From: Streptomyces lincolnensis
Lineage (GTDB): Bacteria; Actinomycetota; Actinomycetes; Streptomycetales; Streptomycetaceae
Assembly (NCBI RefSeq): GCF_001685355.1
Contig: NZ_CP016438.1
Location: 9,796,001 to 9,860,000, forward strand
Reading direction: 5' to 3'
DNA: 64,000 nt
Positions 49,789-59,483 of this stretch are shown here, in pieces. A program made the translations under genes and the position numbers. A model generated the notes under the pieces. The model did no database searches and was not told the DNA's origin. It saw only the letters and a list, made by a program, of their open reading frames with translations. Position 1 is the first letter of the stretch. Each line of letters opens with the position of its first letter.

Positions 49789-50292
49789 TCAGGGCAGCTG
49801 TGGCAGGACGTCGCGGGCGGAATGGCTGAGGGTCCGCAGGTCCTCCGCGAACCGCTCCCGGTGAGAGGCGGGCAACGGCTCCAGGAAGTACTGCCTGATG
49901 TTCTCCACGTGGAGCCGGGAGGCGCGTACGACGGTCTCCTCGCCCAGCGGCGTCAGGCGCACCAGGCGTCCGCGCCGGTCGTCCGGATCCGTGACGCGCC
50001 GCACCAGTCCGGCCGCCTCCATCCGGTCCACCAGCCGGGTCACCCCGCCCGTGGTGAGCACCTGCTCCTGGCTGATCGACCGCATCGACAGTCCCGGGTC
50101 GCCGGCGCGTCCCAGGATCAGCAGCACCTCGAACGTCAGATGGCTGATCCCGCACTCCTCCTCAAGTCTGCGGCCCAGGATGTACTCCAGCCGGTTCGCG
50201 GCCCCCTGGAGTCGCCCGAACGCCAGGACCAGCTCGTTGTCGGCCGCTTCCTTCGCCGTCGTGATCCCGCCCTGCTCGTCCTGCTTGCTCAC
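49789..50292 (-). CDS. MarR-family regulator 3
   Basis: 167 aa. Core: LVLAFGRLQGAANRLEYILG, HLTFEVLLILGRAGDPGLSM, then ISQEQVLTTGGVTRLVDRME with the wing RRVTDPDDRRGRLVRLTPLG. This is the subgroup with a ligand pocket near EECGISHLTFE. GTG 50292 has GGAGG upstream. It lies just upstream of, and in line with, the DsbA-like operon; the palindrome at 49669 stands between them. It is not close to MarR1 or MarR2. Confidence 0.9.
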   Translation of the reverse strand: MSKQDEQGGITTAKEAADNELVLAFGRLQGAANRLEYILGRRLEEECGISHLTFEVLLILGRAGDPGLSMRSISQEQVLTTGGVTRLVDRMEAAGLVRRVTDPDDRRGRLVRLTPLGEETVVRASRLHVENIRQYFLEPLPASHRERFAEDLRTLSHSARDVLPQLP

Positions 50293-50401
50293 GCCACCTC
50301 CGCATGTTCGTCCAGGCGGAACCTACCGTGAGTGCCCGTGTGCCGGTGGACCGGCCTCCCGGGCTCGGGCGGCCGGAGCAGCCGGAGTGCTGCGCGAACC
50401 C

Positions 50402-50459
50402 TTGACACGTCCTGTTCGACTGCGTACATATGACTGCGCAGTCATGACAGCGCAGTCAT
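50402..50459 (+). promoter_or_regulatory. Strong promoter with tandem overlapping palindromes
   Basis: TTGACA (50402-50407), 17-nt spacer, TACATA (50425-50430), then ATGACTGCGCAGTCAT (50430-50445, perfect) and ATGACAGCGCAGTCAT (50444-50459, one mismatch), offset by 14 nt. Both have a central CG, as in LacI operators. They cover the start region of the LacI gene at 50517, so autoregulation is likely. Confidence 0.78.
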
Positions 50460-50516
50460 AGAAACGACCGGCTTGTGACTGGCTAGTATTCGGGCTGCCG
50501 GAGACAGGGAGACGCG

Positions 50517-51653
50517 ATGCCGCGAGGAGAAGCACGGGGCGATGGCTCCACCGCGCCGCGCGGGGTGGACGTGGCCCGGCTGGCCGGCGTCTCGCAGAAG
50601 ACGGTCTCCCGGGTCTTCAACGCGGAGCAGTACGTGTCCGCCGAGGCGCGCCGGCGCGTCCTCGAAGCCGCCGAGGCGCTCGGCTACCGCATGAACAACG
50701 CGGCCCGGGCCCTGGCCTCGGGACGCACCCGCACCATCGGCGTGGTCACGCTGGGCACCGCCCTGTACGGCCCCGCCTCCCTGCTCATCGGCGTCGAACG
50801 CGCCGCCCGGGACGCGGGATACGCGCTCCGGGTGGTCAACACCCTGGAGGGCGACCCCGGAGGTGTCGCCGGAGCCGTCGAGTCGCTGCTCGAACAGGGT
50901 GTGGACGGCATCGTCGTATCCGAACCGATCGACGAGGGAGCCGAGGGAGCCCTCTCCCTCAGTACCGACGTGCCGGTCCTCGTGCTCGGCGCACCCGCGG
51001 CCTTCGGCGGCCCCCGGGCCGTGTCCGCGGGGGTCGGGGCCGAAGCCCTGGCGCGGGCGGCCACCGAGCACCTCCTGGAACTGGGGCATGTGACGGTCCA
51101 TCACCTGGCCGGTCCGCAGCGGTGGTTCGCGGCACGCGACCGTCTTGAGGGATGGCGCGCGGCGCTGGCGGCACGCGGCAGACAACAGCCGTCCGTCATC
51201 GAGGGCGACTGGTCGGCCGCGTCCGGCTACGCGGCGGGCCGCGACCTCGCCTCCGCCGGCGACCTCACCGCCGTGTTCGCCGCCAACGACGACATGGCCG
51301 TCGGGCTGATCCGCGCACTGGCGGACGCCGGCCTGCGCGTACCGGCAGACGTCAGTGTCGTCGGCTTCGACGACATCCCCGTCTCCGCCTACGTCACCCC
51401 TCCGCTGACCACGGTGCGCCAGCCGTTCGACTCCGTGGCACACGAAGGGCTGCGGCTGCTCGTGCAGGCCATCGAGAAGCCGGACGCCGAGCCGGCGCCG
51501 GCGAACGACCCGCCGGTCGAACTCGTCGTCCGCGCCTCGACGGCACCCCCGCCGGCCCGGAAGACCCCGGCGCGCGAACGACATACGGCCACCCGCGCAC
51601 GCGGCGCGACCCACGCACCCCCCACCGAGGGCGAGCCGCCCGCCACCCACTGA
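50517..51653 (+). CDS. LacI-family transcriptional regulator (B)
   Basis: 378 aa. The helix-turn-helix is VDVARLAGVSQKTVSRVFNA, with the hinge MNNAARALASGRTRTIGVVT. The effector domain ends with FAANDDMAVGLIRALADAGL, then VSVVGFDDIPVSAYVTPPLT. The last ~40 residues are a Pro/Arg/Thr-rich tail absent from most LacI proteins. GGGAG precedes ATG 50517. It stands upstream of the ABC/GH42 genes and probably controls sugar uptake there, although no copy of its palindrome was found in the 233-nt gap before them. Confidence 0.9.
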   Translation: MPRGEARGDGSTAPRGVDVARLAGVSQKTVSRVFNAEQYVSAEARRRVLEAAEALGYRMNNAARALASGRTRTIGVVTLGTALYGPASLLIGVERAARDAGYALRVVNTLEGDPGGVAGAVESLLEQGVDGIVVSEPIDEGAEGALSLSTDVPVLVLGAPAAFGGPRAVSAGVGAEALARAATEHLLELGHVTVHHLAGPQRWFAARDRLEGWRAALAARGRQQPSVIEGDWSAASGYAAGRDLASAGDLTAVFAANDDMAVGLIRALADAGLRVPADVSVVGFDDIPVSAYVTPPLTTVRQPFDSVAHEGLRLLVQAIEKPDAEPAPANDPPVELVVRASTAPPPARKTPARERHTATRARGATHAPPTEGEPPATH

Positions 51654-51886
51654 CCCGCACCGTCGGCCCGGCCGGTGACCCCTCGCGTTCACCGGCCCGC
51701 ACAAGCCTCCACGACCGTGGACTTCCGCTGTACGGCACACACCGGCACAGCCCGCGCGACGCCTGCCCGATCATGGCGATCCCGATGCCCTGGTAGCGCC
51801 CTCGCGCCCCGCACCACCCTTCCCACACGCGTGCGACGCGCCTTCGCCAGGCGTGCCGTCCCTCTGCCCATCGGCGGGAGTTCACC

Positions 51887-53272
51887 ATGCCCCGATCCTT
51901 CGTTCCCACGTCCTCCATGAGCCGTCGACGGTTCCTCGCCGTCTCCGGAGCCCTGTCCCTGGGTGCCGCGGTCACCGCGTGCAGCGGCGACAGCGGCTCC
52001 GGCTCCTCCTCGGCCACCAAGCCGGTCAGCCAGGCCGACATCGACAAGGCGATGAAGACGCCCACCCAACTGACCTTCTGGACCTGGGTCCCGGACATCC
52101 AGCAGGAGATCGCGCTCTTCGAGAAGAAGTACCCCGCCATCAAGGTCAAGGTCGTCAACGCCGGCCAGGGCGTGGCCCACTACACCAAGCTGCGCACCGC
52201 GCTGAAGGCCGGCACCGGAGCCCCGGACCTGGCGCAGATCGAGTACCAGGCGGTACCCACCTTCACCATCACCGACAGCCTGCTGGACCTGGCCCCGTAC
52301 GGCGCCTCCGCGCTGAAGGACCGGTTCGTCGACTGGACTTGGGCGCAGGTCGGCGGTCCCGGCGGCGAGGTCTGGGCGATCCCGCAGGACACGGGCCCCA
52401 TGGGCATGCTCTACCGCAAGGACATCTTCGACCGGCACGGCATCCAAGTCCCCAAGACCTGGGACGAGTTCGCCGAGGCGGCCCGCAAGCTCCACCAGGC
52501 CGACCCGGACGTCTACCTCACCAACCTCGCGGCCAACGAACCCGCCGCCTGGCACGGCCTGTTGTGGCAGGCGGGCGCGAAGCCGTACGCCATCTCCGGC
52601 AAGAGCACCCTCTCCATCAGCGTCGACGACGCCGTCTCCAAGAAGCTCGGTGACTACTGGGGCGGGCTCGCGAAGGAAGGCGTCATCAGCACCGACCCGG
52701 ACTTCACCGACGGCTGGTACGCCGGCTTCAACAAGGGCAAGTACGCCACCTGGCTCACCGCGGCCTGGGGCCCGGCCTTCCTGTCCGGCTCGGCCAAGGC
52801 CACCGCGGGCAACTGGCGGGCGGCACCGCTGCCGCAGTGGGACGCTTCCCAGCCGGCCTCCGGCAACTGGGGCGGCTCGACGACCGCCGCCCTGCGCTCC
52901 ACCAAGAACCCCATCGCGGCGGCACAGTTCGCCCAGTTCCTCAACAGCGACCCGGCCAGCGCCGAGATGTTCGCCACGAAGCAGTTCTTCTTCCCGGCGA
53001 CCAAGGCCCTGCTCTCGGACGCGGGCTTCACCGGCAACGCGCCCTCCTTCTACGGCGGCCAGAAGGTCAACCAGGTCTTCGCCGACATCGGCGACACCGT
53101 CTCGACCTCGTTCCAGTGGCCGCCGTTCCTGGACCAGGCCGCGACCGACTGGACCGAGACCGTCGGCAAGTCCCTCGCCGACAAGGCCGACACCGTCGCC
53201 GCGCTCGGCACCTGGCAGTCACGGCTGACGTCGTACGCCAAGAAGCAGGGCTTCACCGTCGAGGGAGCCTGA
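51887..53272 (+). CDS. CUT1-type sugar-binding lipoprotein
   Basis: 461 aa. Tat motif (SRRRFLAVSGA) and lipobox GAAVTAC predict a lipid-anchored binding protein. The body is a type II solute-binding fold (LTFWTWVPDIQQEIALFEKK, VWAIPQDTGPMGMLYRKDIF, PIAAAQFAQFLNSDPASAEM). It likely captures oligosaccharides containing beta-galactosyl units, judging by the GH42 gene in the same operon. ATG 51887 has GGGAG at seven bases; an internal ATG at 51917 would also keep the Tat motif. Confidence 0.9.
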   Translation: MPRSFVPTSSMSRRRFLAVSGALSLGAAVTACSGDSGSGSSSATKPVSQADIDKAMKTPTQLTFWTWVPDIQQEIALFEKKYPAIKVKVVNAGQGVAHYTKLRTALKAGTGAPDLAQIEYQAVPTFTITDSLLDLAPYGASALKDRFVDWTWAQVGGPGGEVWAIPQDTGPMGMLYRKDIFDRHGIQVPKTWDEFAEAARKLHQADPDVYLTNLAANEPAAWHGLLWQAGAKPYAISGKSTLSISVDDAVSKKLGDYWGGLAKEGVISTDPDFTDGWYAGFNKGKYATWLTAAWGPAFLSGSAKATAGNWRAAPLPQWDASQPASGNWGGSTTAALRSTKNPIAAAQFAQFLNSDPASAEMFATKQFFFPATKALLSDAGFTGNAPSFYGGQKVNQVFADIGDTVSTSFQWPPFLDQAATDWTETVGKSLADKADTVAALGTWQSRLTSYAKKQGFTVEGA

Positions 53273-53273
53273 G

Positions 53274-54157
53274 ATGGCCGCCGCCCCCGCCAGGAAACAG
53301 GGCCGGGCGGGGCCCCTGTTCGTGGCCCCGTTCATGATCCTCTTCCTTCTGCTGTTCCTCGCCCCCCTCGGCTACGCCGCCTACCTCAGCCTCTTCCAGG
53401 AACGGCTCGTCGGCGGCACCGCCTTCGTCGGGCTCGACAACTACCTCACGCCCTGAAGGACCCGCTGCTCCGCCAAGGCGTCGGCCGGGTCGCGCTGTTC
53501 TTCGTCCTCCAGGTCCCGCTGATGCTGCTGCTGGCCCTGGTGTTCGCCCTCGCCCTCGACAGCGGTCTGCTGCGCCTGGCACGCGTGATCCGGCTGGGCA
53601 TCTTCGTGCCGTACGCCGTCCCCAGCGTCGTCGCCGCGCTCATGTGGGGCTACCTCTACGGCCCCGACTTCGGCCCGTTCGCCCAGCTGAGCCGCAATCT
53701 GGACCTGCCGGCCCCGCACTTCCTCGGCGAGGGCTGGATGCTCGGCAGCCTCGCGAACATCGTGACCTGGGAGTTCGTCGGCTACAACATGATCATCCTG
53801 TACGCGGCGCTGCGCACCATCCCGCACGACCTGTACGAGGCGGCCGCGATGGACGGGGCCGGCGCCTGGCGGATCGCCCGGTCCATCAAACTGCCCGCAC
53901 TGCGCCCGGCGCTCCTGCTCACCCTGCTGTTCTCGGTGATCGGCAGCTTCCAGCTGTTCAACGAGCCGAGCCTGCTGATGAAGATCGCCCCGGACGTCAT
54001 CAGCAGCTCCTACACCGCCAACCTCTACGCCTACTCCCTCGCCTTCACCGGCAACCAGGTCAACTACGCCGCCACGGTCTCCTTCCTCCTGGGCCTGGTC
54101 ATCGTCGTCGTCTCCTACGCCGTCCTGCTCACCGCGAACCGCAGGAGGACCGCGTGA
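53274..54157 (+). pseudogene. CUT1 ABC permease (MalF-like) with a one-base frameshift
   Basis: The first 59 codons read as a normal MalF-type start (PLFVAPFMILFLLLFLAPLG, AFVGLDNYLT) and then hit TGA at 53454. Restoring one G after 53450 turns the next codons into Ala-Leu-Lys-Asp-Pro-Leu-Leu and continues in the second frame to 54157, giving about 294 aa with the EAA loop YEAAAMDGAGAWRIARSIKL. So a single base is missing from a G/C run: either a sequencing error or a real lesion. If real, the importer would be defective unless translation restarts at ATG 53522, which would drop the first membrane span. Confidence 0.85.
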
Positions 54158-55074
54158 CCGCCACCCTGCAGCCGCCGAAGACCGCCTCGCGCCCCACCGC
54201 GCCACAGCGGAACCGGGCCGCCGCCCCCCGCCGCAGCACCCCGCTGACGATCGCCATGCTCGCCGCCCTGGCCTACTTCCTGCTGCCCCTGTGCTGGCTG
54301 CTGATCGCCTCCACCAAGGGCACCCAGGACCTGATCAACAGCTTCGGCCTGTGGTTCTCCGACACCCCGCAGCTCCTGGCGAACATCAAGGCCACCTTCA
54401 CCCAGGACGACGGCGTCTTCGTGCACTGGCTGCTCAACACTGCCGTCTACGCCGTCACCAGCGCGCTCGGCGCCGCCCTGATCGCGGCCGCCGCCGGGTA
54501 CGGCTTCGCCAAGTTCCGCTTCCGCGGCGACCGCGCCGCCTTCAACCTGGTCCTCGGCGCCATCATGGTCCCGGCCACCGCCCTGGCGATCCCCACCTAC
54601 CTGCTGTTCGCCGAGGCCGGCCTGGTCAACACGCCCTGGGCGATCATCCTGCCGTCCCTGGTCAACCCCTTCGGCCTCTACCTGATGCGCGTCTACGCGG
54701 CCGACGCCGTCCCCGACAGCCTGCTGGAGGCCGCCCGCATCGACGGCGCGGGGGAGGCCCGGATCTTCTTCCGGATCGCCCTGAGGCTGCTCACCCCCGG
54801 GTTCGTGACCGTCCTGCTGTTCACCCTCGTGGCGACCTGGAACAACTACTTCCTGCCACTGATCATGCTCAACGACCCGAAGCTGTACCCCATCACGGTC
54901 GGCCTCTCCTCCTGGGCCGCCCAGGCCCAGAACGGCGGCGCCGGAGCCGGCGGCGACCTGCTCCCGCTCGTCGTCACCGGCTCCCTGATCTCCGTCGTCC
55001 CGCTCGTCATCGCCTTCCTCATGCTCCAGCGCTACTGGCAGAGCGGCCTGGCGACCGGCAGCGTCAAGCAGTAA
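54154..55074 (+). CDS. CUT1 ABC permease (MalG-like)
   Basis: 306 aa, six membrane spans. It has the long cytoplasmic start followed by LTIAMLAALAYFLLPLCWLL, and the EAA loop SLLEAARIDGAGEARIFFRI that contacts the ATPase. GTG 54154 overlaps the preceding stop (GTGA). No ATPase is encoded nearby, so a shared MsiK-type ATPase would be needed, as is usual in Streptomyces. Confidence 0.92.
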   Translation: MTATLQPPKTASRPTAPQRNRAAAPRRSTPLTIAMLAALAYFLLPLCWLLIASTKGTQDLINSFGLWFSDTPQLLANIKATFTQDDGVFVHWLLNTAVYAVTSALGAALIAAAAGYGFAKFRFRGDRAAFNLVLGAIMVPATALAIPTYLLFAEAGLVNTPWAIILPSLVNPFGLYLMRVYAADAVPDSLLEAARIDGAGEARIFFRIALRLLTPGFVTVLLFTLVATWNNYFLPLIMLNDPKLYPITVGLSSWAAQAQNGGAGAGGDLLPLVVTGSLISVVPLVIAFLMLQRYWQSGLATGSVKQ

Positions 55075-55102
55075 CTCCCCACCCCCACCCGGAGGTTCCT
55101 CC

Positions 55103-57253
55103 ATGGCGGTTCTGCCCGCCCGCGTCCTGTTCGGCGCCGCGTACTACCACGAGTACACGCCCACGTACGACCCCGGCCTGATCCCCGACGAACGGCTCAA
55201 GACCGACCTCGACCTCATGGCCGAGGCGCACTTCACCGTGATCCGGGTGGGCGAGTCGGTCTGGTCGACCTGGGAGCCGCAGAACGGACGCTTCGACCTC
55301 GACTGGCTCCAGCCGGTCCTCGACGGCGCCCACGAGCGCGGCATCTCCGTCGTCATCGGCACCCCGACCTACGCCGTGCCGCCGTGGCTGGCCCGCCAGT
55401 ACCCGGAGATCACGGGGGAGCAGGCCACCGGTCAGCGCATCGGCTGGGGCGGCCGCCAGGAGGTGGACTTCACCCACCCGGCCTTCCGCTTCCACGCCGA
55501 GCGGATCATCCGCAGGATCGTCGCCCGGTACGCCGGCCACCCGGCCGTCATCGGCTGGCAGGTGGACAACGAACCGGGCCTGCACCTCTTCCACAACCAG
55601 GGCGTCTTCCAGCGCTTCGTCGACCACCTGCGCGAGAAGTACGGCGACGTCGAGACCCTCAACCGCGAATGGGGCCTGGTCTACTGGTCCCACCGCCTGT
55701 CGACCTGGGCCGACCTGTGGAGGCCCGACGGCAACGTCCAGCCGCAGTACGACGTCGCCTGGCGGGAGTTCCAGGCCCGCCAGGTCACCGAGTTCATCGG
55801 CTGGCAGACCGACATCGTCCGCGAGTACGCGAGCGACGATCACTTCGTCACCACCTGCATCTCCTACACCCGCCAGGGCGTGGAGGACGACGAACTGGCC
55901 GCCCGGCTCGACATCGCCTCCGGCAACCCGTACTACGACATGCAGGACGGCCTCCTGCTGCCCGACCCCACACCCGACGACCACGAGCAGGTCTGGAAGA
56001 CCACCGGCGTCTGGTCGATGTACCAGACCGCCGACTGGATGTTCTCCTCCCGCCAGGAGCCCTTCCTGGTCACCGAGACCAACGCGGGCTCCATCGGCTT
56101 CGCCTGGGACAACCGCCCCGCCTACGACGGCCAGTGGCGCCAGGCCGCCTGGGCCCATGTGGCACGCGGCGCACGGATGATCGAGTACTGGCAGTGGCAG
56201 ACCCTGCGCTTCGGCGCCGAGACCTACTGGGGCGGCGTCTTCCCGCACAGCGGCCGTCCCGGCCGCGCCTACGCCGAACTCGCCCGCCTGGGCGCCGAGT
56301 TCGACACCGCGGGCCCGCTCGTCGCCGGCCTCGAACCGGACGCCGACATCACCCTGGTGTACTCGACGCCCAGCAAGTGGCTCATGCAGAAGCACCCGCC
56401 GCTGGCGACCCCCGACGGCGAACCCGACGCCGCCGCCTACCACCGCATCGTCGACCCCTTCTACCGCGGCGCCTTCGAAGCCGGCCGCCAGGTCCGGATC
56501 GTGCACGCCCGCCAGCTGCACGACCCGCGCGGGGAGCGGGAGGACATGACCCCGCGGGAGGCGGCACGCCGCCACCCGGTGCTGGTCGTACCGGCGTTGT
56601 ACATCGCCGCCGACACGACCCTCGACTGGTTCGCGGCCTACGCCCGGGCGGGTGGCCACCTGGTCCTGGGCCCCCGCACCGGCTACGCCGACCACGAGGC
56701 CCGCGCCCGTCCGGAACCGGCACCCGGACGCCTCACCGAGGCCGCGGGCGTCAGTTACGAGGAGTTCAGCAACCTCGCGCAGGACATTCCGGTCCGCTCC
56801 GCGCCCGGGAGCCCGCTGCGGCTGCCGCCGGAGGCGACGGCGACCCGCTGGGCCGACGCCCTGACGGCCACTGACGCCGAGGTGCTCGCCTCCTACGACC
56901 ATCCGCACTTCGGCCGCTGGCCCGCCCTCACCACCCGCCGCCACGGCGAGGGCCGCGTCACCTGCGTCGGCACGATTCCCGGCCGCGGCCTCGCCCGCGC
57001 GGTGGCCGAATGGCTCGCGCCCTCCGCGGTCTCCGGCTGGCACGGACTGCCGGAAACCGTCACCGCGACGACCGGCACGTCCCCCGACGGACGCCGGATC
57101 CATGTGATCCACAACTGGAGCTGGGAGCCGGCCCGTGTGGCGGCCCCGGTCGCGTTGTCCGACCTCCTGGACGGCGGCAGCGTCTTGGCCGGCACCGTCC
57201 TGGAACTGCGCGCCTGGGACGTACGGGTGTTCGTCACCCCGCCCCAGAACTGA
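55103..57253 (+). CDS. Glycoside hydrolase family 42 beta-galactosidase
   Basis: 716 aa, intracellular. N-terminal barrel: VLFGAAYYHEYTPTYDPGLI, then FTVIRVGESVWSTWEPQNGR. The acid/base is Glu in GWQVDNEPGLH and the nucleophile Glu in FLVTETNAGSIGFAW; RMIEYWQWQTLRFGAETYWG follows. The trimerisation domain and C-terminal beta domain complete the usual length. GGAGG precedes ATG 55103. It hydrolyses beta-galactosides imported by the upstream transporter. Confidence 0.93.
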   Translation: MAVLPARVLFGAAYYHEYTPTYDPGLIPDERLKTDLDLMAEAHFTVIRVGESVWSTWEPQNGRFDLDWLQPVLDGAHERGISVVIGTPTYAVPPWLARQYPEITGEQATGQRIGWGGRQEVDFTHPAFRFHAERIIRRIVARYAGHPAVIGWQVDNEPGLHLFHNQGVFQRFVDHLREKYGDVETLNREWGLVYWSHRLSTWADLWRPDGNVQPQYDVAWREFQARQVTEFIGWQTDIVREYASDDHFVTTCISYTRQGVEDDELAARLDIASGNPYYDMQDGLLLPDPTPDDHEQVWKTTGVWSMYQTADWMFSSRQEPFLVTETNAGSIGFAWDNRPAYDGQWRQAAWAHVARGARMIEYWQWQTLRFGAETYWGGVFPHSGRPGRAYAELARLGAEFDTAGPLVAGLEPDADITLVYSTPSKWLMQKHPPLATPDGEPDAAAYHRIVDPFYRGAFEAGRQVRIVHARQLHDPRGEREDMTPREAARRHPVLVVPALYIAADTTLDWFAAYARAGGHLVLGPRTGYADHEARARPEPAPGRLTEAAGVSYEEFSNLAQDIPVRSAPGSPLRLPPEATATRWADALTATDAEVLASYDHPHFGRWPALTTRRHGEGRVTCVGTIPGRGLARAVAEWLAPSAVSGWHGLPETVTATTGTSPDGRRIHVIHNWSWEPARVAAPVALSDLLDGGSVLAGTVLELRAWDVRVFVTPPQN

Positions 57254-57287
57254 ACACCACCCCTGGTCGTCCCTCAAAGGAGAGGTC

Positions 57288-59426
57288 ATGCAGACAAGAC
57301 AGCTGGGAAAGGCGTTCGGCACCTTCGTCGCGGCAACCGCGATGGTGGCGATCCCCATGGCCGGTGCCCAGGCGTACAACCCGACCGGCGGGATCCTCTA
57401 CCAACTCGGCGACGAGCCGTGCCTGAAGGGCCGGGGCAACTGCGCGGTCTACCCCAAGTCCGCCCAGTTGCCGAGCGGGCGCCTGGTCGCGTCGTTCGAG
57501 AAGGCCACCGTCGTACCGAAGACGGGAAGCGCCGACGGCGAGACCCTCCCGGTCTACCGCAGCGACGACCACGGCACCTCCTGGCAGCCCCTGTCGGAGG
57601 TGAAGGCCCCCGCGTACCTCTCCACCGACCCCCGCTACAAGAAGTACAAGAGCAACTGGACGAACCCGTACCTCTACGTCCTCCCGCAGACCGTCGGCAA
57701 CCTCAGGGCGGGCACGCTGCTCCTGGCGAGCGTCGTGTCGGGCGACGACCGCTACTACCTGGAGCACAAGGCGGCGGACCCGGACTGGACGCCGTCCAAC
57801 GACGGTGACCGCAGCGATCTGGCGATCGCTCTGTACTCCAGCACCGACGAGGGGGTGACGTGGAAGGTCGAGAACGTGATCGCCACCGGTGGCTGGCAGG
57901 GCGGCAGTGCGGGTGCGGTCGGCAAGAACGTCGCCGCCGCGAACACGTACCAGCAGGTGGATCCCCTGTGGGAGCCGTATCTGATGGTCCACAAGGGCCA
58001 GTTGGTCTGCTACTACTCCGACGAGAACGACTACCTCGGCTTCGACCCGGTCACCGGCGTCCCGAGGCTCGACCCCGCCAACGGCACCGCGCCGGACTCG
58101 CACGGCCAGATCCTCGTCCACAGGACGTGGAACGGGCGCAGTGCGCAGTGGAGTTCACCGGTGGTGGATGTCGCGGGGCTGACCCAGGACATGGGCGGCG
58201 GCAAGCAGGAGATCGGCGGCGGCCGTCCGGGTATGACGAACGTCGTCCCGACGACGGACGGCAAGTGGCTGTTGCCGTACGAGTACTGGGGCGGCGGCGC
58301 CAACGTCCGGTATGTGGTCGCCGACGATCCGCTGAAGTTCTACGCCGCGTCCAAGGATGCTTCCGTCACGTCCCTGCCGGTGGATGCGGGTTCGCGTCCG
58401 CTCGCGACGGGCGGCAGTCCGGTGATCATCCGGCTGCCCGACGGGCGCCTGGTGTACAACGCCGCCGGCAGCGGCAACGTCTGGGTCAACGAGAGCGGAC
58501 GCGGTGACGGTGCGTGGAAGGAGTACCAGACGACCTCGCGGGCGGGCTACAGCCGCAACCTCCAGTACGTGCAGGGCACCGGCCGTATCGCGATCCTCAA
58601 CAACCAGGACACGTCCACGATCGCCTATGCCGAGGTCGACCTCGGCCGATCCGCGGGCGCCTACTACCAGTTGGTCAACCGCAGGACCGGCCAGGTCATC
58701 GGCACCGGCAACCACACCAACGACGCGAACATCGGCAACGGTGACGTACCCGACGTCGTCCTGGAGGACGTGGGTTCCCCGGCGAACAAGGACACCCAGT
58801 ACTGGCATCTGACGACCGAGCCGCAGGGTGGTGTGACCCTGCTGAACAAGTCCGGTGGCCGCGCGGCCGCCATCTGGACCGGGAACGCGACGGTCGGCCA
58901 GCGCATCGGCCAGTGGGTCGACAACAGCCCCACGGGCAGCTGGAACGTCATCAGGACCGCCGACGGCTACTACAGGTTCCAGGCCGCCAAAGACACCAAT
59001 GTGTACCTGACCGGCGCCTCCCAGGGTGCCCCGCTGACCTTGCAGAACGAGGTCGGGGACGGCTCGCAGGAATGGCGGCTCGTCCAGCAGGCCCCGACCT
59101 CGGCGAGCTTGACCGCGGGCACCCGTGCCAGGAACCTCATCGCCACGCACCGGGTCGGCACGAAGTCGGCCGTGCCGCTGAACGCGGCGGCCTCGGACCC
59201 CGCCGGCACCGCCCTGCACGCGAACACGACGGGCCACGCCTACGTCTTCGCGGCGGACGGAAGGCCCACCGCTCCCGGCCCGGTCTCCCTCGGCCCGGTC
59301 TCCTTCGACGCGGCACAGAAGGGCAGCGTGACGCTTCCGGCTACACTCGCGAAGGGCACGCAGCTCAGGATCGCGGTGGTCTTCGACGACTCGCCGCCCC
59401 TGTGGGACACGGCCACCGTCCGGTGA
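57288..59426 (+). CDS. Secreted Asp-box (sialidase-like) protein with a ricin-type lectin domain
   Basis: 712 aa. Signal peptide: FGTFVAATAMVAIPMAGAQA at residues 11-30. The N-terminal ~430 residues look like a six-bladed propeller with Asp boxes YRSDDHGTSWQ (about residue 90) and YSSTDEGVTWK (about 185), as in sialidases and other exo-glycosidases. Residues ~455-600 form a beta-trefoil (Q-X-W marks: QYWHLT, GSWNVI, QEWRLV), a CBM13-like sugar-binding module. The last ~100 residues form a beta-sandwich-like end. It lies behind the GH42 gene (34-nt gap, AAAGGAGAGG site), suggesting extracellular attack on galactose-rich glycan before import. Exact activity unknown. Confidence 0.85.
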   Translation: MQTRQLGKAFGTFVAATAMVAIPMAGAQAYNPTGGILYQLGDEPCLKGRGNCAVYPKSAQLPSGRLVASFEKATVVPKTGSADGETLPVYRSDDHGTSWQPLSEVKAPAYLSTDPRYKKYKSNWTNPYLYVLPQTVGNLRAGTLLLASVVSGDDRYYLEHKAADPDWTPSNDGDRSDLAIALYSSTDEGVTWKVENVIATGGWQGGSAGAVGKNVAAANTYQQVDPLWEPYLMVHKGQLVCYYSDENDYLGFDPVTGVPRLDPANGTAPDSHGQILVHRTWNGRSAQWSSPVVDVAGLTQDMGGGKQEIGGGRPGMTNVVPTTDGKWLLPYEYWGGGANVRYVVADDPLKFYAASKDASVTSLPVDAGSRPLATGGSPVIIRLPDGRLVYNAAGSGNVWVNESGRGDGAWKEYQTTSRAGYSRNLQYVQGTGRIAILNNQDTSTIAYAEVDLGRSAGAYYQLVNRRTGQVIGTGNHTNDANIGNGDVPDVVLEDVGSPANKDTQYWHLTTEPQGGVTLLNKSGGRAAAIWTGNATVGQRIGQWVDNSPTGSWNVIRTADGYYRFQAAKDTNVYLTGASQGAPLTLQNEVGDGSQEWRLVQQAPTSASLTAGTRARNLIATHRVGTKSAVPLNAAASDPAGTALHANTTGHAYVFAADGRPTAPGPVSLGPVSFDAAQKGSVTLPATLAKGTQLRIAVVFDDSPPLWDTATVR

Positions 59427-59434
59427 CGCGGCCG

Positions 59435-59472
59435 GCCGGTGACCCGCGGCCCTTTGGCCACGGGTCACCGGC
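59435..59472. terminator. Hairpin terminator of the GH42 operon
   Basis: Stem GCCGGTGACCCG / CGGGTCACCGGC extended by GGCC-CTTT-GGCC inside, with one C-A mismatch. It sits between the convergent Asp-box and CU044_5270-like genes. Confidence 0.85.
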
Positions 59473-59483
59473 TCACGGGTTTC

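Noticed and set aside
55064..57379. 771-codon minus-strand ORF opposite GH42
   Set aside because: Shadow of the GH42 gene, with Val/Gly/Asp-rich composition and no domain.
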